Origin: a virus
DNA length: 44,566 nt
Strand: one strand, 5' to 3'
IMG/VR virus record: IMGVR_UViG_3300032050_000245
Coordinates: 1-44,566 of that record
Shown: positions 1-8,835 of the stretch, piece by piece
Layout: every line of letters begins with the position of its first letter
Position numbering within the stretch: the stretch's first letter is position 1
Translations under genes and position numbers: made by a program
The notes under the pieces: generated by a model
What the model was told of the DNA's origin: nothing
Seen by the model: the letters and a program-made list of their open reading frames with translations, nothing else
Database searches by the model: none

Positions 1-35
1 AATGGTAAGTAAAAAATTAATTAAAGAAGAAAAAA

Positions 36-320
36 ATGGAAACAAATCAAGTAATAAATCTGATAGCTAATATACTTTTAACAATAGGTATTACATTATT
101 TATGGTGTTTATTTATGGTCGTTCTACTATGATTGACAAACTTCCTTTTTTAGAAAGAATAATAATAAAAATTGCATTAGCTATGAGTGCTTGTGGAGCC
201 TTTTTTAATGTTCTAACAATTACAGCATCTCATAATTCGGAGATACTTTTTAATTCAGGATTAGCTGTTGTGTTTATTTGGGCAGCATGGTTCCATTTTA
301 AGTATTTTGTTAAAAAGTAA
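36..320 (+). CDS. Small three-helix membrane protein, possible holin
   Basis: A 94-residue protein with three hydrophobic stretches (about residues 8-26, 45-64 and 73-90) and a basic C-terminus (FKYFVKK). It is the first gene of a run containing a coiled-coil membrane protein, an amidase, a second membrane protein and a spanin-like lipoprotein. That context suggests a holin or holin-associated protein, but no family motif is visible. The ATG follows an A-rich tract, the usual Bacteroidota arrangement. The function is inferred from size, topology and neighbours only. Confidence 0.6.
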   Translation: METNQVINLIANILLTIGITLFMVFIYGRSTMIDKLPFLERIIIKIALAMSACGAFFNVLTITASHNSEILFNSGLAVVFIWAAWFHFKYFVKK

Positions 321-359
321 AATAATATTAAAAGATAAAATAAATTAAATTTGAAAAAA

Positions 360-572
360 ATGGAAATGGATCAGACAATATACAGATTGTTACTTTGGGC
401 GATACCTATTTTGCTTGGAATATTGGGATTTATAGGTTCTTTAGCGGTAAAAGCATTAATGAAATTATCTGAAGATGTTAACGAGATTAAACTTGATATT
501 AGAGAAGTTGCTGTTAAACATGAAGATTTAGAAGACAGAATTGTTAGAATAGAAAACAAGGTTTTTACATGA
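360..572 (+). CDS. Single-span membrane protein with coiled coil
   Basis: A protein of about 70 residues. It has one N-terminal membrane span (LLLWAIPILLGILGFIGSLAV) followed by a charged heptad-like helix (VNEIKLDIREVAVKHEDLEDRIVRIENKV). This layout is common in small phage lysis-cassette proteins of the hemolysin XhlA or holin-accessory type. The reading frame is open to a TTG at 351, but the ATG at 360 behind a run of A is the better start. The stop overlaps the amidase start (ATGA), so the two are translationally coupled. A role in lysis is inferred. Confidence 0.65.
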   Translation: MEMDQTIYRLLLWAIPILLGILGFIGSLAVKALMKLSEDVNEIKLDIREVAVKHEDLEDRIVRIENKVFT

Positions 573-1228
573 AATTAACTCAAACTACTTTTTCTGCAAA
601 TCAATATATCGCGGAAGAGCATCCAAAAAAACAAATTTATTTACATCATACGGCAGGGTCAGCAGACCCTTTTGCAGTTTTTAAGATGTGGGAAAATAAT
701 CCAGAAAAGATTGCGACTTGCGTAACTGTTGGCGGTAAGCCAACTAAAACAGCAAAGTGGATTGACGGCGAAGTAGTTCAAGGATTTAGTAGTAAACATT
801 GGGCATATCATTTAGGGTTAAAAGAATCTACATTCCAAAAATTCAAATTACCTTACAAATCATTAGATAAAATATCGTTAGGGATTGAAGTTTGTAACTT
901 TGGCGGATTGACTTATAAAGAAGGAAAGTATTATACTTACGTTAATTCTGTGATACCGCAAGAAGATGTTATAACGCTACCAAAAGAATACAAAGGCTAT
1001 AAGTATGTTCACGCTTATACCGATGCTCAAATACAAGCAATAAAAGAATTGTTGTTGTTATGGAAAGAAAAATATAATATTCCATTAACTTATAACGAAG
1101 ATATTTGGGACGTTACCGCAAGGGCGTTAAAAGGCGATGCTGGAGTTTATACTCATAATTCTGTACGTTACGATAAAATTGACGTAACTCCGCAGCCTAA
1201 ACTAATAGAAATGCTTAAATCGCTATGA
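569..1228 (+). CDS. N-acetylmuramoyl-L-alanine amidase endolysin
   Basis: A 219-residue endolysin of the Amidase_2/PGRP family, which cuts the bond between MurNAc and L-Ala of peptidoglycan. The first zinc ligand is in LHHTAG (about residues 25-30). An AYHLG segment follows near residue 80. The C-terminal THNSVRYDKIDVTPQP carries the second histidine and the Asp that replaces the third ligand (Cys in T7 lysozyme) in many family members. There is no signal peptide, so export would depend on the holin. It overlaps both neighbours by ATGA and sits in the lysis cassette. Confidence 0.9.
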   Translation: MKLTQTTFSANQYIAEEHPKKQIYLHHTAGSADPFAVFKMWENNPEKIATCVTVGGKPTKTAKWIDGEVVQGFSSKHWAYHLGLKESTFQKFKLPYKSLDKISLGIEVCNFGGLTYKEGKYYTYVNSVIPQEDVITLPKEYKGYKYVHAYTDAQIQAIKELLLLWKEKYNIPLTYNEDIWDVTARALKGDAGVYTHNSVRYDKIDVTPQPKLIEMLKSL

Positions 1229-1512
1229 AAGAATTATACGCTAAACTTATAGGTTCTTTTGATACTGTAACTAAAAATTCTTTTTCTGCAAGAAAATTAA
1301 CAGCGTTTACCATTGTAATAATGGTTGTTGTAGCTCATGTTATTTGGATTAAGAATAGTCATTTAAAATCAGATTTTAGTTTGTTACCCGAAATACTACT
1401 TATTGATTACGGAATGATTTCGGTATGCTTAGGATTAACAACGTTTGAAAATATAAAACTGAAAAATGAAAAAAAATCTACTGATAATAATACTGCTACT
1501 AACACTCCTTAA
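1225..1512 (+). CDS. Holin-like membrane protein
   Basis: A 95-residue protein with two hydrophobic segments (TAFTIVIMVVVAHVIWI and LLIDYGMISVCLGLTTF) and a polar, Asn/Thr-rich C-terminus. Size and topology match class II phage holins, and it lies directly after the amidase with an ATGA overlap. Its 3' end overlaps the start of the spanin-like gene by 47 nt in another frame, as is common for compact lysis cassettes. It is the better holin candidate of the two membrane proteins here. Confidence 0.65.
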   Translation: MKELYAKLIGSFDTVTKNSFSARKLTAFTIVIMVVVAHVIWIKNSHLKSDFSLLPEILLIDYGMISVCLGLTTFENIKLKNEKKSTDNNTATNTP

Positions 1513-1978
1513 TGGTTGTGTGTCCGAAAAGAAAAGACAGCAAATTTGCCAAAAGTGTCCCGTTAAAATAGAAAAAGAAGTACACGATTCTATTATTGAA
1601 AAATTAAGAGATACTACAATTTACATTACCCAACAAGGACCAACACAATTTTTAGAAAATCCATGTAAAAATCTTTGCGATAGTTTAGGAAATTTAAAGC
1701 CTGTAAAAATAGAAACTAAAAAGAATGGCATTAAATCAACTATTAAATCACAAGGCAACTCTTTAATCTTTGAGTGCGAAACAGACAGCTTAAAAGCCGT
1801 TATAAATGGCTTAAAAGAAACTATAAGAATCACTAAGGAAAAGGAAGTTAAAGAGGTTCCTGTTTGTCATTTAGATCACAAAACAAAATTTGATGGTTTT
1901 ACTTTTTGGTGGTTTTGGATTACGGCTTGCGCTATTGCAATTAAGTTTGTAGTAAATAAAATTCAAAGTAAAATATAA
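1466..1978 (+). CDS. Unimolecular spanin candidate (lipoprotein plus C-terminal TM)
   Basis: A 170-residue protein that would link outer and inner membranes during lysis. The N-terminus is a lipoprotein signal peptide with lipobox LLNGC (Cys about residue 18). The middle is a soluble charged region with possible helices. The C-terminus has one membrane span (FWWFWITACAIAIKFVV) followed by a short basic tail. An outer-membrane lipid anchor plus a C-terminal inner-membrane anchor in one chain is the defining layout of u-spanins (phage T1 gp11 type). Position right after the holin and amidase supports this. Several cysteines in the periplasmic part could form disulphides. Confidence 0.75.
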   Translation: MKKNLLIIILLLTLLNGCVSEKKRQQICQKCPVKIEKEVHDSIIEKLRDTTIYITQQGPTQFLENPCKNLCDSLGNLKPVKIETKKNGIKSTIKSQGNSLIFECETDSLKAVINGLKETIRITKEKEVKEVPVCHLDHKTKFDGFTFWWFWITACAIAIKFVVNKIQSKI

Positions 1979-2020
1979 AATAATTATACTGACTATCAGT
2001 TAATTACAAAATAATGTTTT

Positions 2021-2075
2021 TAAATTTGTAACTTTATACAAATATTTGCGTTAAACATTATAAAAACTATCAAAC
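2021..2075 (+). promoter_or_regulatory. Conserved promoter and leader element, copy A
   Basis: A -7 box TAAATTTG lies at 2021-2028, without a clear -33 TTTG. It opens the conserved block TTTGTAACTTTATACAAAT (2025-2043), followed by GCGTTA and then AAAAACTATCA (2062-2072), three bases before the ATG at 2076. Nearly the same block precedes the genes at 27,834 and 33,641 on the other strand. TTGTA and TACAA within it form an inverted repeat. A factor-binding site, a transcription start region or both would fit. Confidence 0.65.
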
Positions 2076-2405
2076 ATGAAAACAACAATCAAAAATCAAG
2101 ACTACTTTAATGGGTTAATTCAAGGCGTTGTCGCTATGTATAAATTAGGCGAATGTATAAGTGACGACTTAAATCTTGAGTGGAGAATCGAATTTGTAGA
2201 CAGTAAAAAAGCAAATGTTTATTGCGATTATTCATCTTATTCTTGTTATGTATTAGCAAATCCCGGTGATGAGGATTTTGCGCCAGAGTACGAACATATT
2301 AATGTTAGAGATACAATGGTTACTCAAATAGATAACATTGAAGATGTTGATCATATAATAGACAGAATTACAATAGGAATATTAGCAGAATTACCAAACG
2401 TTTAA
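2076..2405 (+). CDS. Hypothetical acidic phage protein
   Basis: A 109-residue soluble acidic protein, not recognised. It has no membrane segment, zinc motif or catalytic motif. The ATG is fixed by the ACTATCA leader element three bases upstream. It lies between the lysis and tail modules and has its own promoter region, so it is probably expressed on a different schedule from its neighbours. Confidence 0.7.
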   Translation: MKTTIKNQDYFNGLIQGVVAMYKLGECISDDLNLEWRIEFVDSKKANVYCDYSSYSCYVLANPGDEDFAPEYEHINVRDTMVTQIDNIEDVDHIIDRITIGILAELPNV

Positions 2406-2417
2406 AAATTAATAATT

Positions 2418-2618
2418 ATGAATATTTTATTTGAATTTTACGGACAAACAGTTACAGTTGATTGTTATGTTGATAATTATAATCAAGTTGATTATGAGTA
2501 TGAAGAAACTTTATTTACTGACGAGCAAGTAATCGAAATAGATAAAAAGTTGAATAGTTTAAATTCTGAAATAAGAGAAACTATTAAAAAGCGTAATATG
2601 TTAGGGATTGATTGTTAA
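2418..2618 (+). CDS. Hypothetical small protein
   Basis: A 66-residue protein, not recognised. The N-terminal half is Tyr/Asp-rich (DCYVDNYNQVDYEYEE). The C-terminal half is a predicted amphipathic helix (EQVIEIDKKLNSLNSEIRETIKKRN). It starts 12 nt after the preceding gene and is probably cotranscribed with it. Confidence 0.6.
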   Translation: MNILFEFYGQTVTVDCYVDNYNQVDYEYEETLFTDEQVIEIDKKLNSLNSEIRETIKKRNMLGIDC

Positions 2619-2628
2619 TAAATAACAA

Positions 2629-2659
2629 TTCAATAAGTATTGAAAATTCTTTATATTTG
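2629..2659 (+). promoter_or_regulatory. Inverted repeat and -7 box before the tail module
   Basis: TTCAATA-ag-TATTGAA (2629-2644) is a perfect 7-bp inverted repeat. It is followed by TATATTTG (2652-2659), which matches the Bacteroidota -7 box TAnnTTTG. No good -33 TTTG lies at 19-20 nt. The ATG at 2665 is only five bases past the box, so this promoter would give a leaderless or nearly leaderless mRNA. The repeat may be an operator for tail-gene expression. Confidence 0.45.
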
Positions 2660-2664
2660 TTTCC

Positions 2665-3507
2665 ATGACTGGAAACGAAATTACATATTCAATCATTAAT
2701 ATACTAACAAGATTTGGTTTCACAGACGACAGCAGGTTGGATGCCGATCAGATTGCTTTTTTTCGTGACAATGTACGTTCACAATTAATTCACGCAGAAT
2801 ATAATCAGACAAAGGTTGTAGACAATTCTTGGATGCAAGATTTAGGTTTCGTGAGTACAACTCCTGTTAATTTTAATGACGACAGTAGCATTCCTTTTTG
2901 CGAATGTATTGTTTCAAAAGTTACATTACCCGATAACATTAGTTTATACAATCCTCAATCATCTTCTGATTCAGGGCTTAAATTAATTTCATCGTGCGGA
3001 ACAAGACAATTTTACTATTACCCAATAGAGCTATTAGCTCAAATACCAAAAGAACACGTTAGAAACAAGTTCTACTATTATTATAAGATTGGCAACGCTT
3101 ATTACATCAATAAGCAAATGGACAAAGTAAGAGCTATAATGGTTCTTAATCGTCCTAAAGATACTTCTGTTATAAATACAGAATTTGTATCTTCAGGTAA
3201 TTTAGTAGTTGGCACAAGCTATACGGTTTACGAAGCGCAGGTTGTTCATAACAGTTTAGGTTATAATCCCGGACAAACATTCACTGCTGTAAATGCAAAT
3301 TATACAGGATTAGGGAAAGTTAAAACAACAAGTAGAACATCTGCATACACAGAAGATAGTCCATATCCTGTTCAAGGAGATATGGCAAGACAAATAATTT
3401 TAGAAGTATTGTCAAAAGAATTTGGAATTGAAGAAACGAAAATTGTAGACGTTAAGAATAATTCGGAGGACGATGAGCAAGAACGTAAAAAAGCAGTTAC
3501 TCCTTAA
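2665..3507 (+). CDS. Neck/tail structural protein (adaptor or ring candidate)
   Basis: A 280-residue protein, the first of a run of four overlapping or near-contiguous tail genes. The N-terminus (ITYSIINILTRFGFTDDSRLDADQIAFFRDNVRSQLI) is helical, of the kind seen in podovirus head-tail adaptor or tail-ring proteins. A beta-rich middle follows, with PIELLAQIPKEHVRNKFYYYYKIGNAYYIN, and the C-terminus is acidic. Position just before the IHF-like and muzzle-like genes resembles crAss-like phage tail modules as I remember them. The specific ring identity is not provable here. Confidence 0.55.
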   Translation: MTGNEITYSIINILTRFGFTDDSRLDADQIAFFRDNVRSQLIHAEYNQTKVVDNSWMQDLGFVSTTPVNFNDDSSIPFCECIVSKVTLPDNISLYNPQSSSDSGLKLISSCGTRQFYYYPIELLAQIPKEHVRNKFYYYYKIGNAYYINKQMDKVRAIMVLNRPKDTSVINTEFVSSGNLVVGTSYTVYEAQVVHNSLGYNPGQTFTAVNANYTGLGKVKTTSRTSAYTEDSPYPVQGDMARQIILEVLSKEFGIEETKIVDVKNNSEDDEQERKKAVTP

Positions 3508-3925
3508 CAGAAAGTCTGCCAATAGAGGCAGGAAAATGATAAGGAAAGTAACGAAAAAAAGCGTAAAGCGTTCTGAAGTATATAAGGTTTGGGAATCATA
3601 TTTAGATTTGTTCTATGAAAATTTGTTGACGGGTAAAGAGGTAAAAGGAATGGCTAACGTAGGAACTTTTGTTGTAGAAAAAAGCAAAGTTTCTGAATCT
3701 ACTAAAAAGTTAAGAGCAAAAGGATTAGTTGCTAAAAAAGGAAAATTAATGCCTTTAAAAGTATTGAATCTTAACAATTTAGATTATGCCTTTAAGGTTA
3801 ATTACTATAAAGGAAAATCAATAGTAGACGGAGTTAAGTTTTACCCTTGTCAGAAATTAAGGAAAAAAATATTTGAAACAGTAAGTAAAGGAAAAGATTT
3901 TAGAGAATGTCAATTAACAGATTAA
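3473..3925 (+). CDS. IHF/HU-like protein of the tail module
   Basis: A 150-residue very basic protein with a Lys/Arg-rich N-terminus. A helical segment (SEVYKVWESYLDLFYENLLTGKEVKGMANVGTFVVEKS) then looks like the dimerisation helices and first beta strand of the HU/IHF fold, with GTFVVE in place of GFGTFEV. crAss-like phages carry an IHF-subunit gene at this place among tail genes, which supports the call. The gene overlaps the preceding gene by 35 nt and the following one by 19 nt. It could bind packaged DNA or be a virion component. Confidence 0.55.
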   Translation: MSKNVKKQLLLNRKSANRGRKMIRKVTKKSVKRSEVYKVWESYLDLFYENLLTGKEVKGMANVGTFVVEKSKVSESTKKLRAKGLVAKKGKLMPLKVLNLNNLDYAFKVNYYKGKSIVDGVKFYPCQKLRKKIFETVSKGKDFRECQLTD

Positions 3926-4656
3926 TATCAATAAGGAATCCAATTATAGACGCTATGGATATGGTTGGCGCAGACAGGTCTGTTGATATGCCTGTATTTA
4001 CCAATTGGGCGGTACAGGCAGAAAAAGAAATAGCTAGTAGATTTGCAATGGTAGTTAGTAAAAAAGTATTAACTATTCATGGATGCGCTGCTGAATTACC
4101 ATGCTGTGCGGTAATATTGCAAAGAGCAATTATGGGAGATCATGGTTGTGATTGTGATAGTTTGTTTAGCACTTGTTTTCAAGGAGCTGGTAATTATTTC
4201 ATCAACAATACAAATCAATATAGTTCGGGATTTTTAATAGTGGATTACGACCCTAATTCTGTAAACTACTTTAATGGATTTATTGACTATCAAGTTCAAA
4301 ACAATCAGTTGCTTTTTAGAAGAAACTTAGATGGAAAAAAAGTAACCATTGAATATGTAGGTTATCAAGAAGACGAGAACGGATTCATAATGATTTCAGA
4401 AAATCATACAAGAGCGATTACAGAATTTATTTTGTGGAAGTACGGCGTAAGAAGTGAGTATTCTGCAAGACCATTATCTCCTGCGATGACAATAGAGCAT
4501 AAAAGGGAATGGTTTAGATTATGCAAACACTCAAGAGCTCAAGACAACATATTGACTGAATCAGACAGAGAAGAAATAGCACAAGTTATAAATAATCCTT
4601 ACAAAGGAAGAGGATTGTGGGTAGGAATGTATCCAACAGGTTATAGTTATTACTAA
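3907..4656 (+). CDS. Tail tubular/ring protein candidate
   Basis: A 249-residue protein with a helical N-terminus (FTNWAVQAEKEIASRFAM). A Cys-rich patch follows (CAAELPCCAV, then DHGCDCDSLFSTC), then a beta-rich section and a helical C-terminus (TRAITEFILWKYGVRSEYSA). N-terminal helices plus a beta domain recall podovirus tail-ring proteins (P22 gp4/T7 gp11 type). Its stop overlaps the start of the muzzle-like gene (TAATG), which argues that the two products act together. The eight or so cysteines are unusual for a tail protein and could bind a metal. Confidence 0.55.
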   Translation: MSINRLISIRNPIIDAMDMVGADRSVDMPVFTNWAVQAEKEIASRFAMVVSKKVLTIHGCAAELPCCAVILQRAIMGDHGCDCDSLFSTCFQGAGNYFINNTNQYSSGFLIVDYDPNSVNYFNGFIDYQVQNNQLLFRRNLDGKKVTIEYVGYQEDENGFIMISENHTRAITEFILWKYGVRSEYSARPLSPAMTIEHKREWFRLCKHSRAQDNILTESDREEIAQVINNPYKGRGLWVGMYPTGYSYY

Positions 4657-7600
4657 TGGAAATTACAAATACGTTTGAAGGTGGTTTAACCAAAGATAGC
4701 AATATATTATTGCAACCTAGAGGAACTTACAGGGACATGAATAATGGAATGTTGGTTTCTTATGATGGCAATGATTATGTTATTGAGTTACCAAAAGGCA
4801 CAAAAGTAACGTTTACTATTCCGCCGATATATAATGCAGTCTATACTTCTAAACAAGCATTACCTTCTGTAATAGGATATATATCATTTATTGATACGCT
4901 AGTAGTATTTTCTACAAACGTAGACAGTGGTGGTTATGGCGAAATAGGTCAAGTAACATTTGATAAAGACGGAATTGGGACTTACGTTCCTTTGTACGGT
5001 CATGCAGAATTAAATTTTGGCAGAGAAAATCAAATAACAGGATTTACGTTTGAAGAAAACGACAGAATAAAAAGGGTTTATTGGACTGATAATTATAATC
5101 AACCGAGAGTATTAAACGTTAAAGACCCTGCTTTTATTGAAGTAAATTCGGGCGATTTAGATAACGGAGAACAATACATGGTTGTTGGTGGCGCTATTAG
5201 CTATAATGATGGTTCAGGTTTAAAAAATTATGGACCGGGATTAACAGATACAAACATATTTACAGCAGGAGCAACAACTACTTATACTGTTATTGATGGT
5301 AGTCCAAAAGTTTATCAATACATAGATTATAAAGCTTTAAGTTGGTACCCTGACAGAATAAATCCTGAAATAGATTTTAATAAATATGTACCGGGAACTC
5401 TTTATGGAGGTTCTAAATCTTATTTTGTAAGATTAAGTATAGAAAGTCAAGGACTTAAAACATCATGGAGTTACGGTTCGTTTCCTATAAATGTTTATAG
5501 CATCAATTCTTTTGGTAGCTATAACTTAGTTCAAGGGACTGGCGCAGGAGGTGTATTAACGGCTACTACGGTAGGTGTAGAATTAAAAATTTCAGGATTA
5601 GACACGTCTTATTTTGACACTATTGAAGTTGCTGTTGCTGAATACGATCAAGCATATAACGTTTTAAGGTCAGCTAATATATTTGCTACTGAAAAAATAA
5701 CAAGCGACACGATGTATATTCAACATATCCGAGAGGGTGGTACTGAATTATCGTTAAATGAATTGACATTATTTCCTGCAAGTATATTAAGAGCAAAAGA
5801 TATTACTACTAATAAAAACTTTAATGTAATTGGAAACATTACTGAAAGAGGAGAGTTGGAAAAGTTTGATAAAGCATCTGTAACAATAAACGATTTAAGC
5901 TATTTAGTTCCTGCTGATTATTGGTGGGATGTTACTGTTGCGCCTCCAACTTCTCCTATGAACGCAGGTTTACCTGCGCAACCTTCTACTGGAGTAGCGT
6001 CAGGTCTTCTTTTTATTGATGGTCACTATTTAGTTACGGGAGGCGTAGTGAATTATGGCGGTACAAATTATGGCGATTCACAGCCTCAAAACACTTTTCA
6101 AACAACAACCGCGTTAGGTGTAGCTTATACTATTGTTTCAGGAACTCCATCAGTAAGGGCTTGTATAAGAACTAAAAGATATAAAACGTTTGCGGGTGTT
6201 GACAAATGGAAATCCATACCCTTAAACGATGATTATTTTGATTATCGGGGAATGGCATCTACTCAATATTTAAGACAATATTGGAGTAATGAAACGTATA
6301 GATTTGCAGTAGTCCCTTACGATAAAAAAGGCGACCCAATGTACGCAAGATGGTTAGGGGATTGGCAAGTTCAATCTTTAGCTGACAAAGGTGGTCCTAT
6401 GAAGTATAACGCATATCAAAATCACTCTTTAAGAATCAATGGAATTAGGATAAGCGGATTAACATTTGCTCCTGAAGACATTGACAAGATGAGTGGATTT
6501 AGTATAATGAGAGCTCCAAGAGATAAACAATATCAAGCGCAAGGTATTTTATTTCAAACTTGCGGAACATCAATTTCTCCAAATGGAACTATACAGCAAT
6601 TACCGTTAGCTACATTAGAATCTTCTGCTGAATACATGGCAAATCCTTCGGGCTACATATATAAGAATGTAATGAATTGGCATAGTCCTGATGCTGTTTT
6701 TGATTATTACGCTTTATCCTCTGGAAAGTTTTTACAGGGCGATTGTTTTGTAAAAATACCGAATAACGCAACAGTAGCTTCTTTGTATAGTCAAAATGGG
6801 GTTGATGAATATAATTCTAAGTGGTACGAATATCAAGGAGCAACACTTCAGCAATTTACTATAAACAAAATACAAGGAGTAAATCCGGGAGGTAGCATAA
6901 ATAGCTTTTATGTAGGAACTACTTTTGATAATAATTTAACCGAAATAAATGGGGCATATCCTGTTTCTAATGGAGAAAAGTCCGTTGGCTGTAAGACGTT
7001 TGTATTAGAACTCAATGGAAATCCAAATTTTCCAAACGGAAACTTAATGGGTGATTATGCTGAAAAGAGTGAAACAGCTAAACCGTTAATGAATTTTTAT
7101 ACTCCAAAAACAAATTTATACGGCGGAACATCGCCAAGCGCTCTTGCTAACACTATTTATATCCCAACAGGACACTATCAAAAAATAGATAGTTCTGTTA
7201 AGGCTGATACGTTTAATGGAACTAATTATGTGTTTAATGAGATAGATGTTTTTGGAGGGGATTCGTTTTTAGGAATTTTTAGTATAGGTAAGTCTTTGTA
7301 TGATAATGTTCAATATCCTAAGGCACTTATTCCTCCTCCATTTGGTACTTTTTCTTATGGTATATTTTTTCCAATAGAATCTAATGTAAATCATTATTTA
7401 AGACAAGGATTAAATATTCAGCAATTCGGAATGCACAATAATCCTTCAGGAGTTTATTATAACAATAGTGGAAGTACAAATCCAGAACAATTTTTAGTAA
7501 ACGGTGGTTATACTTCAGATGGCGTTGTTGCGTATCCTGCGTTACCCGTGACCCCGTTAACAGATAAATTTCCTTATAGAGTAAGATGGGCAGGACCAAA

Positions 7601-8831
7601 AGTATTAGGGGAAACAATAGATACATTTAGAACGTTTCCGCAAAATCAATTTAGAGATTTAGATGGAAACAAAGGACAAATAAATAACGTTCGTAATAGG
7701 GACGGTAAAGTGTTTTTTTGGCAAGACAATTCGGTAGGTTATTTGCCTATGCTTGAAAGACAATTAATAGGTGGTAGTGTAGGGGAAGCTACTCAATTAG
7801 GCGTAAGTGGAGTTATTGATAGATTTGATAACTTTAATACGTTTTTTGGAAATCAGCACAAGTTTGGATTAATAGAAACTGAATACGGATTTGCGTGGTT
7901 TGATTTTAGAAGAAAAGCGTTTTTAGTAATGACTGTTGGCGGAGGAATACAAGAAGTATCTTTTGTGAAAGGATTAAGAACATTCTTTAATAATCCGCAA
8001 TTGTTTTATGCAAGCCAACTAAATAATACTTACGAATTAAAGAATAATGATACGCCGTTAATGGGTATAGGTATTTCGGGTGTATATGATCCGAATTACA
8101 AAATGACCTATATGAATTTCAAATGGGCTGAAGGAGAGGATGAAGAGCCTAAATATTGGAAAAACTTAACAATAGGTTATCATCACTCAAGAAATGTATT
8201 TGTAGGTTTCTTTGATATAAAAGGAGCTGTATGGCAGAATCACAATAATTTAGTTGTAGCTAATAAAGATATACAATCTGATTTAATAGTTGCGGATACA
8301 CAGTATTTAATAGGTAGCAATGTTACTAAAAACAATATAGAATATGTTTGTATAAAAGACTTTACTACGAGTATTCCTGTTGCCGCAAATCAACAACCTG
8401 ATTATGTTGGAAGTATTTATTGGGCTAAAACAACTCAATCAAACGAAACTCATTTGTTATTTTCAACAACTAACTTTGCTAAGTTTTTTGGACAAGTTTA
8501 CAATCACGATATAGAATTGATTGTTAATCCAAAAACAGGTAAACCATTTACTGTTGATAACTTTCGTCAAAAAACAAATGAGTACAATTACGATATAATA
8601 GAATGTACTACTGACGATGACAATGTTGCGGAATTAACTGATAATAAATGGTACAGATATATTGATAAAAGTTGGAACAGTAGTGCGCCTTTGGGTAGCA
8701 AGGGAAGGTTAGTAGATTTTTATTTAAAAGTAAAATTAACGTTTAAAAATTATACAAATAATCCAACAAATAGTCGTAACTTGCAAAAGGTGTTTGAATA
8801 TATAACTTCAGTATTTAGAGTAAAAAAATAA
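4656..8831 (+). CDS. Tail stabilisation/muzzle-type protein
   Basis: A 1,391-residue structural protein. The N-terminus (NTFEGGLTKDSNILLQPRGTYRDMNNGML then SYDGNDYVIELPKGT) and the later segment LNFGRENQITGF...RIKRVYWTDNYNQPRVLNV match my memory of crAss-like phage stabilisation or muzzle proteins at the tip of the tail. The rest is beta-rich, Asn/Gly/Tyr-rich and without a membrane span or enzyme motif, as expected of a propeller-like structural protein. There is a four-base gap to the next gene. This is the longest tail gene in the window. Confidence 0.7.
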   Translation: MEITNTFEGGLTKDSNILLQPRGTYRDMNNGMLVSYDGNDYVIELPKGTKVTFTIPPIYNAVYTSKQALPSVIGYISFIDTLVVFSTNVDSGGYGEIGQVTFDKDGIGTYVPLYGHAELNFGRENQITGFTFEENDRIKRVYWTDNYNQPRVLNVKDPAFIEVNSGDLDNGEQYMVVGGAISYNDGSGLKNYGPGLTDTNIFTAGATTTYTVIDGSPKVYQYIDYKALSWYPDRINPEIDFNKYVPGTLYGGSKSYFVRLSIESQGLKTSWSYGSFPINVYSINSFGSYNLVQGTGAGGVLTATTVGVELKISGLDTSYFDTIEVAVAEYDQAYNVLRSANIFATEKITSDTMYIQHIREGGTELSLNELTLFPASILRAKDITTNKNFNVIGNITERGELEKFDKASVTINDLSYLVPADYWWDVTVAPPTSPMNAGLPAQPSTGVASGLLFIDGHYLVTGGVVNYGGTNYGDSQPQNTFQTTTALGVAYTIVSGTPSVRACIRTKRYKTFAGVDKWKSIPLNDDYFDYRGMASTQYLRQYWSNETYRFAVVPYDKKGDPMYARWLGDWQVQSLADKGGPMKYNAYQNHSLRINGIRISGLTFAPEDIDKMSGFSIMRAPRDKQYQAQGILFQTCGTSISPNGTIQQLPLATLESSAEYMANPSGYIYKNVMNWHSPDAVFDYYALSSGKFLQGDCFVKIPNNATVASLYSQNGVDEYNSKWYEYQGATLQQFTINKIQGVNPGGSINSFYVGTTFDNNLTEINGAYPVSNGEKSVGCKTFVLELNGNPNFPNGNLMGDYAEKSETAKPLMNFYTPKTNLYGGTSPSALANTIYIPTGHYQKIDSSVKADTFNGTNYVFNEIDVFGGDSFLGIFSIGKSLYDNVQYPKALIPPPFGTFSYGIFFPIESNVNHYLRQGLNIQQFGMHNNPSGVYYNNSGSTNPEQFLVNGGYTSDGVVAYPALPVTPLTDKFPYRVRWAGPKVLGETIDTFRTFPQNQFRDLDGNKGQINNVRNRDGKVFFWQDNSVGYLPMLERQLIGGSVGEATQLGVSGVIDRFDNFNTFFGNQHKFGLIETEYGFAWFDFRRKAFLVMTVGGGIQEVSFVKGLRTFFNNPQLFYASQLNNTYELKNNDTPLMGIGISGVYDPNYKMTYMNFKWAEGEDEEPKYWKNLTIGYHHSRNVFVGFFDIKGAVWQNHNNLVVANKDIQSDLIVADTQYLIGSNVTKNNIEYVCIKDFTTSIPVAANQQPDYVGSIYWAKTTQSNETHLLFSTTNFAKFFGQVYNHDIELIVNPKTGKPFTVDNFRQKTNEYNYDIIECTTDDDNVAELTDNKWYRYIDKSWNSSAPLGSKGRLVDFYLKVKLTFKNYTNNPTNSRNLQKVFEYITSVFRVKK

Positions 8832-8835
8832 TAAT

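Noticed and set aside
346-353. TAAATTTG before the ATG at 360 as a leaderless promoter
   Set aside because: There is no -33 box and the surrounding AT-rich leader can give this by chance. The same applies to 23,757-23,764.
7381-7626. Leftward ORF within the muzzle-like gene
   Set aside because: It lies wholly inside a well-supported long gene, has hydrophobic antisense-type composition and no leader element.
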